Below, one piece after another: positions 17,901 to 24,768 of a DNA stretch of 41,130 nucleotides. The stretch covers positions 1 through 41,130 of the forward strand of contig JAAWTG010000023.1 of assembly GCA_022801925.1 (NCBI GenBank), given 5' to 3'. Both the position numbers and the translations under genes were made by a program. The notes beneath the pieces were generated by a model, which was not told where the DNA came from, did no database searches, and saw only the letters and a program-made list of their open reading frames with translations. This DNA comes from Clostridia bacterium. Its GTDB lineage: Bacteria; Bacillota; Clostridia; RUG12999. Within the stretch, counting starts at the first letter, position 1. The number at the start of each line of letters is the position of its first letter.

Positions 17901-19169
17901 ATGAAATATGATATGATAGCAGTCGGCGGCGGACTCACAGGAGCCGCGGCGGCAGTGTCTGCCGCAAGGCAGGGTATGAAGACGCTCTTGATAGAAAAAA
18001 GTGGTTTTTTGGGTGGAGCGGCGTGTAATTGTCTTGTCAATCCGTTTATGGTTTATACCGGCGAAATAGACGGAAAGACGGAACTGATTTCAGACGGAAT
18101 CTTTCGGGAAATACTGGACAGATTGCAGACGCTCGGCGGGCTGCACCGAAATAAAGTGACGTTTAACGAAGAACTATTAAAAGTGGTTCTGGACAATATG
18201 TGTATGGAGACAGGAGTGGACGTGTTGTTCCACTCCTACCTTTCCGGCGCCGTGTGCAAGGACGGGAAATTGGAGTCGGTCAGCGTTGTGAACAAGAGCG
18301 GTACGCAAAGCTATGAGGCAAATTTTTTTGTTGACGCCACAGGTGACGCCGACCTTGCAGTAATGGCAGGCTGCGTGTATCAAATAGGCAGAGAAAGCGA
18401 CAACCTTTGCCAGCCTATGACGCTTTGTTTTAGATTGGTCGACGTTGACGTTGATACAGTGTTTCAAAATCATGATAAAATCAATGCATTGTATGCACAA
18501 TTCCAAAAAGAAGGCAAAATCACAAACCCACGGGAGAATGTACTGAAATTTATCCATATGTCGGATGGTGTTTTGCATTTAAACTCTACGAGAATTATCA
18601 AAAAATCATCGGTCAATGCAAAGGATTTAAGTGACAGCGAAATCGAGGGCAGACGGCAGATGATGGAGTTGTTTACATTTTTGAAAGAGAACTGCGCAGG
18701 ATTTGAACAGGCGCAGATTCTTTCCTCGGCAGCGGACATCGGTGTGCGCGAAAGCCGCATGATAAAAGGGAAATATACGATAACTGAGCAGGATTTGTTG
18801 AATCTCACGGTGTTTGACGATGCCATTGCGGCGTGCCGGTATTCCATCGATATTCACAGTCCGGACGGGTCGGGAACGTATCTGCACGAGTTTAAAGAAG
18901 ACGAGTATTACACGATTCCGTATCGCTGTCTTGTTCCAAAAGATGGCGCGGAAAATCTTTTGGCGGCGGGCAGATGTATTTCAGCGACGCACGAGGCGCA
19001 GTCATCGCTCAGAACAATGCCGACCTGCGCGTGTATGGGACAGGCGGCGGGAATAGCGGCGGCTTTGGCAGTACAAGACGGCGTATCCGCAGCGGAAGTG
19101 GACACAAAGAAACTCAGAAAAATATTGCAGGAGCATAACGCATTTGTTGGGAAAACGCGGGAGCAATGA
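17901..19169 (+). CDS. FAD-dependent oxidoreductase (FAD_oxidored family)
   Basis: This 422-residue protein has no signal peptide and should be cytosolic. The N-terminus is a dinucleotide-binding fold: AVGGGLTGAAAA has the GxGxxG pattern at residues 9-14, and LLIEKSG supplies the acidic residue at the end of the second strand that binds the ribose. FVDATGDADLA (middle) and LLAAGRCISATHEA (near the C-terminus) are the usual ATG-type and C-terminal FAD motifs. The GGAACNCLVNP segment is typical of the PF12831 FAD-dependent oxidoreductases, a group often found in sugar-use loci and without a settled reaction. It sits in the operon after the secreted hydrolase and 20 bases before the phosphoesterase gene, so it may oxidise or epimerise an imported sugar; this is inference. 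The start at 17901 has only a weak GATGAGG site. Confidence 0.88.
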   Translation: MKYDMIAVGGGLTGAAAAVSAARQGMKTLLIEKSGFLGGAACNCLVNPFMVYTGEIDGKTELISDGIFREILDRLQTLGGLHRNKVTFNEELLKVVLDNMCMETGVDVLFHSYLSGAVCKDGKLESVSVVNKSGTQSYEANFFVDATGDADLAVMAGCVYQIGRESDNLCQPMTLCFRLVDVDVDTVFQNHDKINALYAQFQKEGKITNPRENVLKFIHMSDGVLHLNSTRIIKKSSVNAKDLSDSEIEGRRQMMELFTFLKENCAGFEQAQILSSAADIGVRESRMIKGKYTITEQDLLNLTVFDDAIAACRYSIDIHSPDGSGTYLHEFKEDEYYTIPYRCLVPKDGAENLLAAGRCISATHEAQSSLRTMPTCACMGQAAGIAAALAVQDGVSAAEVDTKKLRKILQEHNAFVGKTREQ

Positions 19170-19188
19170 CGAAAAAGGAGACGTATCA

Positions 19189-20229
19189 ATGAAAAAAGAT
19201 GTATCCTATTTAACGAACCATTATGATGCAAAAATTGAGAAAATCAAGAAAATAAACGCGCCGCTTAATTTTATTTTTTATACAGACCCCCACAACGGTT
19301 TGTCCGAGTGGGATTGCCCCAAGCATGCGGATTATGCGCCGGACGATTTTGAGTCGGCGTTAGACGCTGTGGCGTCCATGCAATATATCATAGACCGGCT
19401 GCCAAATTTGCAGTGCGTTGTTTGCGGCGGTGATTTGGGCTGTGACTATCATGACGACCCACAAAAAGCACATGAATCGATTGAAGAAATGATGGAAGCG
19501 TTATATCGGCTCACCATACCTGTTCACTGCTGTATCGGGAATCATGACGATTGCTGTACAACATCGGCGCTTGAACCGCTGAAAAGTTTTCCGAAGTTTA
19601 CGGGTGAAAAGAAGCCGGATGTTTCTGAGTACGTTTTGTATCCTGAAGATTTACATAGAATTTGCATGAAAAATAATCCGACAGAGGAAAATTATTATTA
19701 TACAGATTTTGAGGATTTGGGATATCGCTTTGTTTTTCTCAACACATCGGATTTGTGCTACGGCACCGATAACAAAGGACAAAAGATATATCCGGTCAAT
19801 GAAGTGGGCGTTTCAATGAAGCAGCTGCAGTGGTTTAAAGAAACGGTTCAAACCGACAAAAAAGTGATTGTTTTTTCACATGTGCCAATTCGTGCCAAGG
19901 GACATTTCCCGGATTGTATCAGTGAAACGGAGTATCTGGTACATGGCGACCAGCTGTGGAAGGCAATGCAGCAGGCGGACAACGTGATTGCGGCGGTAGC
20001 AGGACATTTACATTACGATAACCTCGTATATGACGGTAAAATTGTTTCGATTGATACGCAGAGCGGGACAGGCGTGGCTAAGGGAAAATGGGATCCGGCA
20101 AGCCCAGAAAGAGAGTTCGGCACCATTACGGAGACGGCGTTTGATGTCATTTCAATCACGGATAAAGTTATCTATTGTACACGCTTTGGCGTAGGAGAGG
20201 ACAGAGTGGCAAGGTGCATACGGGATTAG
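19189..20229 (+). CDS. Cytosolic metallophosphoesterase (calcineurin-like)
   Basis: The ATG at 19189 is set by AAGGAG (19175-19180) 8 bases upstream; an upstream in-frame ATG at 19144 overlaps the previous gene. The 346-residue product has no signal peptide. All metal-binding motifs of the calcineurin-like superfamily are present: D33-P-H35, GGD82, GN118-H119-D, SH231, and GH273-L-H275. The layout is closest to bacterial phosphodiesterases of the CpdA/Icc kind, but the extra inserts (residues about 125-200) leave the substrate open: a phosphorylated sugar, a cyclic nucleotide or a phosphodiester are possible. It is the last intact gene of module 1, so it may act on a product of the imported sugar. 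Confidence 0.85.
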   Translation: MKKDVSYLTNHYDAKIEKIKKINAPLNFIFYTDPHNGLSEWDCPKHADYAPDDFESALDAVASMQYIIDRLPNLQCVVCGGDLGCDYHDDPQKAHESIEEMMEALYRLTIPVHCCIGNHDDCCTTSALEPLKSFPKFTGEKKPDVSEYVLYPEDLHRICMKNNPTEENYYYTDFEDLGYRFVFLNTSDLCYGTDNKGQKIYPVNEVGVSMKQLQWFKETVQTDKKVIVFSHVPIRAKGHFPDCISETEYLVHGDQLWKAMQQADNVIAAVAGHLHYDNLVYDGKIVSIDTQSGTGVAKGKWDPASPEREFGTITETAFDVISITDKVIYCTRFGVGEDRVARCIRD

Positions 20230-20265
20230 CGCATCAATTCTGGTAGAAAGGTAAGGATATGAAAA

Positions 20266-20741
20266 ATGAAACAGAAAATTATGGATCTGCCTGCGAATAT
20301 TCAGCAACTGAAAAAAGAAAATGATATAAACTGCAGATTGTCGGAAAATGTATTTTATCTAAACGACGGCGATATTCTCTGTCTGGAGCGTTCGGCGGGG
20401 GGGGGATCACGTTACCCTTATGAGATGGATGGATTAAATCTGTGGGCGCATTCAAGCGGACACATCAATGATGCGAAAGCAATCTGGTCATTTTTCGCAC
20501 TGTCTCCGTACAGGAAGAGCCGTGTGTTGGTTTTTGGATAAGGTTAAAAGAAAAGAAATGGTTTATTTCGGTTTCCATTACAGGTGCGACCAAGCATATG
20601 TTTGAGCCTGAGAATGTTTCCAGATACACAGTCTACTCCAAAAGAACTGTATACTATAAGGAAGTAAAAACAAAAATGGAAAAATTCATAATTAACGGCA
20701 GTATTCTAATAGGGAATGCCTTGGGAACAGGAAACCTATAG
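20266..20741 (+). pseudogene. Frameshifted and truncated gene remnant, probably a cytosolic carbohydrate-active enzyme
   Basis: An ATG at 20266 with AAGG upstream opens a frame whose first part reads without break (NDGDILCLERSAGGGS, DGLNLWAHSSGHIN). After AAT at 20467-20469 there are two bases (GA, 20470-20471) where a codon is expected; from TGC at 20472 the reading continues well in the next frame (CESNLVIFRTVSVQEEP, CVGFWIR, GATKHMFEPENVSRY) to a TAG at 20739-20741. A one-base deletion explains this. Only about 155 residues remain, so the 3' part of what was probably a much larger gene is missing. A run of nine G (20397-20405) lies in the first part. The family is not certain; the style fits the N-terminal beta domain of a large glycosidase or phosphorylase, but that is a guess. 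Confidence 0.72.
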
Positions 20742-20789
20742 AAAATACTAATTGTCAGATTCCTAAAATTATGTTATTATAATAAAAAA

Positions 20790-20899
20790 TTTAGAAATAA
20801 ACATTTTTCAGGGGAAAATGTAAGTAAAGCGAGTGCATCTATATTATTTGGCTCCACCACCAACATGTTGCCGCAAGCATTGCTTACGGCAATTTTTTT
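20790..20899 (+). ncRNA. Candidate small RNA with intrinsic terminator
   Basis: A TATAAT at 20778-20783 would start a transcript near 20790; a TTGTCA at 20752-20757 is 20 bases upstream, which is longer than ideal. The 110-base transcript would carry a perfect 7-bp hairpin (ACATTTT 20801-20807 with AAAATGT 20815-20821, loop TCAGGGG), a mostly single-stranded middle with CTCCACCACCAAC, and a strong terminator. It matches no RNA family I recognise. It may instead be the leader or the 3' end of a degraded gene. Confidence 0.3.
20868..20899 (+). terminator. Intrinsic terminator
   Basis: TTGCCGCAAGC (20868-20878) pairs with GCTTACGGCAA (20882-20892) with one mismatch around a 3-base loop, followed by seven T (20893-20899). 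It would end transcription that reads through from module 1 or from the candidate small RNA. Confidence 0.82.
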
Positions 20900-21114
20900 A
20901 TAGAAGCCGCCGATGGTAGGCGTTCTGCTGCGTCTCATCTTTTCCATAGAACGGAGGTCGCTTAGTGGGCGTATGTCCTTGGAGCAGAAATTAGAATGTT
21001 TTATCAAACTTAAGAAACGGAAAGAGAAAAAATTTGAAAGGATTTGTATGTTTCAATCGTATTATAAATAAAGAGTAAAAAACTCTACTATGTAAGCACA
21101 TGGAGGAATGCAAA

Positions 21115-21357
21115 ATGAAAAAATGTATTATTGCCGCATTGGTTGTGGTAACAGTGGTATCAGGTGTATTTTCGGCAGTAGCGTCATGCCGATCTTGTCC
21201 AAATGAAGAATGTATCAATGCAGGATATTGTGTTGAGGCATGCCCGAATAACTGTACGCCGCGCCGTGACGGAACAGGAATGCATAGAGGTTGGGGAGGA
21301 GGAGAACAGCACGGCGAACGCCACTGCGGTGGTACTGCATATTGCTCATACAGATAA
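21115..21357 (+). CDS. Small cysteine-rich secreted protein
   Basis: The ATG at 21115 is chosen because GGAGG (21102-21106) is 8 bases upstream. The 80-residue product has a clear signal peptide (MKKCIIAALVVVTVVSGVF, cleaved near SAVAS). The mature part is only about 57 residues and carries many cysteines (CRSCPNEEC, YCVEACPNNC, HCGGTAYC) plus His and Gly near the C-terminus. The pattern resembles short metal-binding or disulphide-rich peptides, but no family is recognised. The broken ECF sigma gene begins 11 bases downstream, so the peptide was probably part of that regulatory unit, perhaps under its control. Confidence 0.65.
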   Translation: MKKCIIAALVVVTVVSGVFSAVASCRSCPNEECINAGYCVEACPNNCTPRRDGTGMHRGWGGGEQHGERHCGGTAYCSYR

Positions 21358-21367
21358 TAGAAAAATT

Positions 21368-21849
21368 ATGAGAAGTGCGTATGAAGTGAATTGTGCGATA
21401 GATAGATATGCCGACACGGTGCGGCGTATCTGTCTTTTGCATTTGAAAAACTATGATGATACAGAGGATATATTTCAAACGGTATTTTTAAAGCATATGC
21501 TCTACAATGGTACATTTTGTGACAAAGAGCATGAAAAGGCGTGAATTATTCGCGTCACGATAAATGCATGTAAGGACTTTTTAAAAAGTTTTTACCTAAA
21601 AAATGTTGTTTCGCTGGAAGAGGTATATGACATAGCGGATAATTCGTATACTGAAAAATCAGATGTACTCGATGCAGTTTTATCATTGCCGGAAAAGTAT
21701 AAGAATGCTGTTTACCTGCATTATTATGAAGGATATACTGCGGCGGAAATATCAAAAGTAATAGAGAAAAAGAAAATACCGTATATACGCTTCTTTTAAG
21801 GGCACGGTTGCTTTTGAAGGATAAACTCGGAGGTGAGGGTTTTGAATGA
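21368..21849 (+). pseudogene. Broken ECF-type RNA polymerase sigma factor
   Basis: From ATG 21368 the frame reads as sigma region 2 (DRYADTVRRICLLHLKNYDD, TEDIFQTVFLKHM). At 21542-21544 an in-frame TGA stands where ECF factors have the conserved Trp of the EKAWLIR motif; the same frame then continues with IIRVTINACKDFLKS and region 4 (LSLPEKYKNAVYLHYYEGYT, AAEISKVI). Near 21765-21780, in an A-rich run, the frame is lost; the usual ending NTVYTLLLRARLLLKDKLGG is found in the next frame and stops at 21849. One nonsense change plus one frameshift make this a pseudogene. TGA is used as a normal stop elsewhere in the window (19167-19169), so recoding is unlikely. Confidence 0.85.
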
Positions 21850-21958
21850 GATAAAAAGAGTTTTTGATACAATCAGCACTGAGGAAAGTCTTAAGAAAAG
21901 CACGGTGGATTTTTTAAATAATAAGCGGCACGGTGGAATCACATCATGGTTACGGTAA
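21842..21958 (+). pseudogene. Truncated anti-sigma factor remnant
   Basis: A TTG at 21842, overlapping the sigma stop in the TTGAATGA pattern usual for such pairs and preceded by GGAGGTG, opens a frame of 38 residues (MNEIKRVFDTISTEESLKK, STVDFLNNKR) that looks like the start of an ECF anti-sigma protein. It ends at TAA 21956-21958 without reaching the transmembrane segment expected for the family. Short Gly/Asn/His-rich reading in another frame follows at about 21940-22005 and may be debris of a further gene. Confidence 0.6.
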
Positions 21959-22061
21959 AAATCAGAGTGGTAGCGGCAATCAGCATCATAGAAAGAGAAA
22001 ATAAACTGACAGAGTTACTTGTTTTAATATTGCTGCAATTTTTTAAAGGGCGGTGTCAGAA

Positions 22062-22514
22062 ATGAAAATAAGCAATTGGCGGCGCGCTTTATGGATGGGC
22101 GTTATTTCAGCATTTGCGACCACTTTGGGATGTATTGTTTTTACATACATTATGAATATTTTAACCGGCGGGATAGCAGTTGTTTCTGTAAGTATGTATC
22201 CGGATATGCAAACAATTGCCAGTGTTTATGTGCCAATCGTCTTGATGAGCAGCGGTGTTTTGTCCGCTTTGATATCCTTATTGCTGCTGCGTTATACTTC
22301 CGCAAAATTTTTATTGGCGTATCTACCGGTTAGTATGACACTGTATATTGCGCTGTATCTTTCTGTATATTTTATTGTTCTGCCGTTAGCTAAAAATACT
22401 GCGCTATGTACGTGGGATTTTTTACTATACTCCACAATATTGTTTCCCGCTGGTGCGGCAGTCGGAACGCTGCTATCCATTATCATAAATCAAGTAAAAA
22501 ATCATAGAACATAA
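22062..22514 (+). CDS. Four-helix integral membrane protein of unknown function
   Basis: An ATG at 22062 with AAAGGG upstream (a GTG at 22053 is the alternative) gives 150 residues. Four long hydrophobic helices lie at about residues 9-35, 50-73, 78-105 and 112-143, with a basic C-terminal tail (NQVKNHRT). No motif allows a family or function to be named. It follows the degraded sigma/anti-sigma unit and is closed by a strong terminator at 22626, so it may have been the last gene of that unit. Confidence 0.62.
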   Translation: MKISNWRRALWMGVISAFATTLGCIVFTYIMNILTGGIAVVSVSMYPDMQTIASVYVPIVLMSSGVLSALISLLLLRYTSAKFLLAYLPVSMTLYIALYLSVYFIVLPLAKNTALCTWDFLLYSTILFPAGAAVGTLLSIIINQVKNHRT

Positions 22515-22625
22515 CAGTGTTTGTCGCATATGGAAACAAGGAAGGAAAAAGAATTGTGTAAAAGCCATGTGTTCTTTGGAAAAAGGTTCGATTAATCTAA
22601 TAAAATGATACTAATATGAAATTTG

Positions 22626-22661
22626 GAGATGATTTCTTTCAATAGAAATCATCTCTTTTTT
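22626..22661 (+). terminator. Intrinsic terminator, perfect 12-bp stem
   Basis: GAGATGATTTCT (22626-22637) pairs perfectly with AGAAATCATCTC (22644-22655) around a 6-base loop, followed by six T. It closes transcription before module 2. Confidence 0.92.
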
Positions 22662-22823
22662 CGTTTGTAACAATAAAACGAAAAAAAATAGAGAGACATT
22701 AAATTGGGCACCAAAACAGTATGAGAAAAGCGCTGTATGACCCAAGAATTGATAGAAAATGGTAAATGTAGGCGCTGGGATATGAGATGTCTTGTTTTGT
22801 TAACTAATTCTAAAAATTGTTAC

Positions 22824-22852
22824 TGGACATAGCTTTATTTTTTCTTTACAAT
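22824..22852 (+). promoter_or_regulatory. Promoter of the module 2 operon
   Basis: TGGACA (22824-22829, five of six consensus bases) and TACAAT (22847-22852, five of six) are separated by exactly 17 bases. Transcription would start near 22860, about 20 bases before the first permease ATG. Confidence 0.72.
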
Positions 22853-22880
22853 AATAAGTGAAGGAAATACTTAAGGTCTT

Positions 22881-23855
22881 ATGCCTAATAAAGGGGAAGT
22901 AGAATTGAAAGCACTGGTACAATCTAGTTCGTTGCCGATAAAAAAGAGTTGTTTAGTGCGTTTAAAAGAGGATATCAAAAAGTTCAAAATCGTTTATATG
23001 ATGGCGCTGCCCGTGATACTATACTATCTGGTATTTCATTATGCGCCAATGTATGGTGCGGTTATCGCTTTTAAGAATTTCAACCTTGCTGACGGAATTT
23101 GGGGAAGTGAATGGGTAGGGCTGCAAAACTTTATGGAGTTTTTCAACAGCAGATACTTTACAAGATTGTTGTTTAATACCTTAAATATCAGTTTAAATAC
23201 GCTTGTTTGGGGATTTCCGGCACCTATTATTTTGGCACTGTTGCTGAACGAATTGAAAGGAAAAGTTTTCTCCAAAACAGTTCAAACCATTACATATTTA
23301 CCACATTTTATATCTCTTGTTGTTATTTGCGGAATGATTCAGGACTTTACCTCGGAAAAGGGTATTATTGTTCAATTATTATCTGTGTTTGGTTTTCGAC
23401 CACAGAATATGCTGAACAACAAAAATTTATTTGTGCCGATTTATGTAATATCGAATATATGGCAGGAAGTTGGCTGGAGTTCCATCGTGTATTTGGCAGC
23501 GCTTGCCGGAATTGAACCGGAGTTATATGAAGCAGCCAAAATCGACGGCGCGGGAAAACTCAGACAGACGCTCAGCATTACCCTTCCGGGTTTGATACCG
23601 ACGATTATGGTAATGCTAATTCTCAGAGTGGGCAGTTTATTAAATGTTGGATATGAAAAAATAATTTTGCTTTATAATGAACTGACTTATGAGACAGCAG
23701 ACATCATATCATCTTTTACATACCGGAGAGGATTGCAAGAATTTGCATGGTCTTATAGTGCAGCTGTCGGATTGTTTAATGCGGTCATTAATTTCATTTT
23801 ATTAATATTGGCAAATACCATCAGTAAAAAAATGAATCATACCAGTTTATGGTAA
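22881..23855 (+). CDS. Polysaccharide-type ABC transporter permease, LplB/YteP family
   Basis: This 324-residue protein is the first membrane subunit of the second importer. LplB-family features are the YYLVFHYAPMYGAVIAFKNF segment after the first helix (about residues 39-68), six hydrophobic helices and an EAA loop at about residue 217 (EAAKIDGAG, later TLPG). The segment after the last cytoplasmic loop (GYEKIILLYNELTYETADII) is also typical. The ATG at 22881 has a close AAGG; an in-frame TTG at 22905 with AAGGGG 8 bases upstream is a good alternative that would remove eight residues. Such permeases import oligosaccharides, often uronic-acid-containing ones. Confidence 0.93.
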   Translation: MPNKGEVELKALVQSSSLPIKKSCLVRLKEDIKKFKIVYMMALPVILYYLVFHYAPMYGAVIAFKNFNLADGIWGSEWVGLQNFMEFFNSRYFTRLLFNTLNISLNTLVWGFPAPIILALLLNELKGKVFSKTVQTITYLPHFISLVVICGMIQDFTSEKGIIVQLLSVFGFRPQNMLNNKNLFVPIYVISNIWQEVGWSSIVYLAALAGIEPELYEAAKIDGAGKLRQTLSITLPGLIPTIMVMLILRVGSLLNVGYEKIILLYNELTYETADIISSFTYRRGLQEFAWSYSAAVGLFNAVINFILLILANTISKKMNHTSLW

Positions 23856-23870
23856 TGGGGAGCGCGGAAA

Positions 23871-24752
23871 ATGAAAATAAAAGAATCTGTCCCACAAAAA
23901 ATATTTCACAAGTGCAATGTTTGTTTTATGGTGTTAATGATAGTTGTAACGCTCTATCCGTTTATGTATGTGCTCTTTGCTTCACTGAGCAATGCGACGC
24001 TGCTTATGGCGCATCAAGGTCCGCTATGGTTTCCGATAGCGCCCAATTTAGAGGCATATGAAGCGGTATTAAAAAACAAAATGATTTTTTCAGGGTATAG
24101 AAACACTGTTATCATATTGGCGGTTAGCCTTATGTTAAACATCTTGCTCACATCTTTTGGCGCCTATGTGTTATCCAGAAGAGAAATTATGATAAAGAAA
24201 CCATTAATCATATACATTGTATTTACCATGTTTTTCTCAGGAGGACTGATTCCGTTTTATTATGTGGTTACATCACTGGGAATGTACGACACACTTGCGG
24301 CGGTGATATTACCGAGTGCGATAAATACCTTCAATTTGATTATACTAAGGACAGGGTTTGAGGGAATACCGGTGAGTTTAGAGGAATCGGCAAAATTAGA
24401 CGGCGCGGGAGATTTGACTATCCTGTTTAAAATTATGATGCCGCTTACACTGCCGACGATTGCAGTGGTGATACTCTACTATGCGGTGGCAACATGGAAT
24501 GCTTGGTTTCATGCAATGATTTTTATCAGAACCAGAAGCTTATATCCGTTGCAATTGGTATTGCGCGAAATACTCATCGGATGCGATACAAGTATTATGG
24601 AAAACGGAGCGGATTTGGGGGAGGCGCAAGCAGTATCCGAAACGATTCAATATGCAGTGATTATGGTGGCAACCATGCCGGTATTGATGATATATCCGTT
24701 TTTGCAAAAATATTTCGTCAAAGGTGTGTTGGTAGGAGCAGTGAAAGGGTAA
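23871..24752 (+). CDS. Polysaccharide-type ABC transporter permease, LplC/YtcP family
   Basis: The second membrane subunit, 293 residues, starts at 23871 after GGGGAG. It has the LplC-type beginning (a long first helix followed by YPFMYVLFASLSN), the FSGGLIPFYYVV loop, six helices in all, and an EAA loop at about residue 172 (ESAKLDGAG, later MPLTLPT). It ends in VLVGAVKG, the usual C-terminus for the family. As in module 1, no ATPase gene accompanies it. Confidence 0.93.
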   Translation: MKIKESVPQKIFHKCNVCFMVLMIVVTLYPFMYVLFASLSNATLLMAHQGPLWFPIAPNLEAYEAVLKNKMIFSGYRNTVIILAVSLMLNILLTSFGAYVLSRREIMIKKPLIIYIVFTMFFSGGLIPFYYVVTSLGMYDTLAAVILPSAINTFNLIILRTGFEGIPVSLEESAKLDGAGDLTILFKIMMPLTLPTIAVVILYYAVATWNAWFHAMIFIRTRSLYPLQLVLREILIGCDTSIMENGADLGEAQAVSETIQYAVIMVATMPVLMIYPFLQKYFVKGVLVGAVKG

Positions 24753-24768
24753 TTAAAGGAGATTATTT

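Larger units (their letters stand above)
20742..21114 (+). other. Gap without a convincing gene
   Basis: The stretch holds the candidate small RNA and terminator (20790-20899), then about 200 bases with no supported gene. An open frame at 20913-21071 (52 codons) has no ribosome site and starts just after a terminator. A short hairpin (AGAGT at 21072-21076, ACTCT at 21082-21086) precedes the small secreted protein gene. Confidence 0.5.
22515..22880 (+). other. Intergenic region between the scar zone and module 2
   Basis: No gene is seen here. It contains a perfect terminator (22626-22661) and the promoter of the next operon (22824-22852). A 5-bp inverted repeat TTGGG/CCCAA encloses an AGTATGA/TGTATGA near-repeat at about 22704-22745, which might be a regulator site; this is weak. 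Confidence 0.6.

Noticed and set aside
20397-20405. Nine-G run as a phase-variation switch
   Set aside because: The reading frame is intact across the run; the break lies 65 bases later and the gene is truncated anyway.
20777-21007. Open frame of 76 codons on the - strand across the terminator at 20868-20899
   Set aside because: It reads through the terminator hairpin and has no ribosome site or domain; the hairpin and T run explain the region better.
20913-21071. 52-codon + strand frame rich in Lys/Arg
   Set aside because: No ribosome site, begins 14 bases after a terminator and matches no known family.
21542-21544. TGA read as Trp (recoded stop)
   Set aside because: TGA is a normal stop in this window (for example at 19167-19169) and the same sigma gene also has a frameshift, so decay explains it.
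22720-22745. Catabolite-response-like site around AAAAGCGCTG
   Set aside because: It lacks the two-sided TGNAA...TTNCA symmetry of a cre box.
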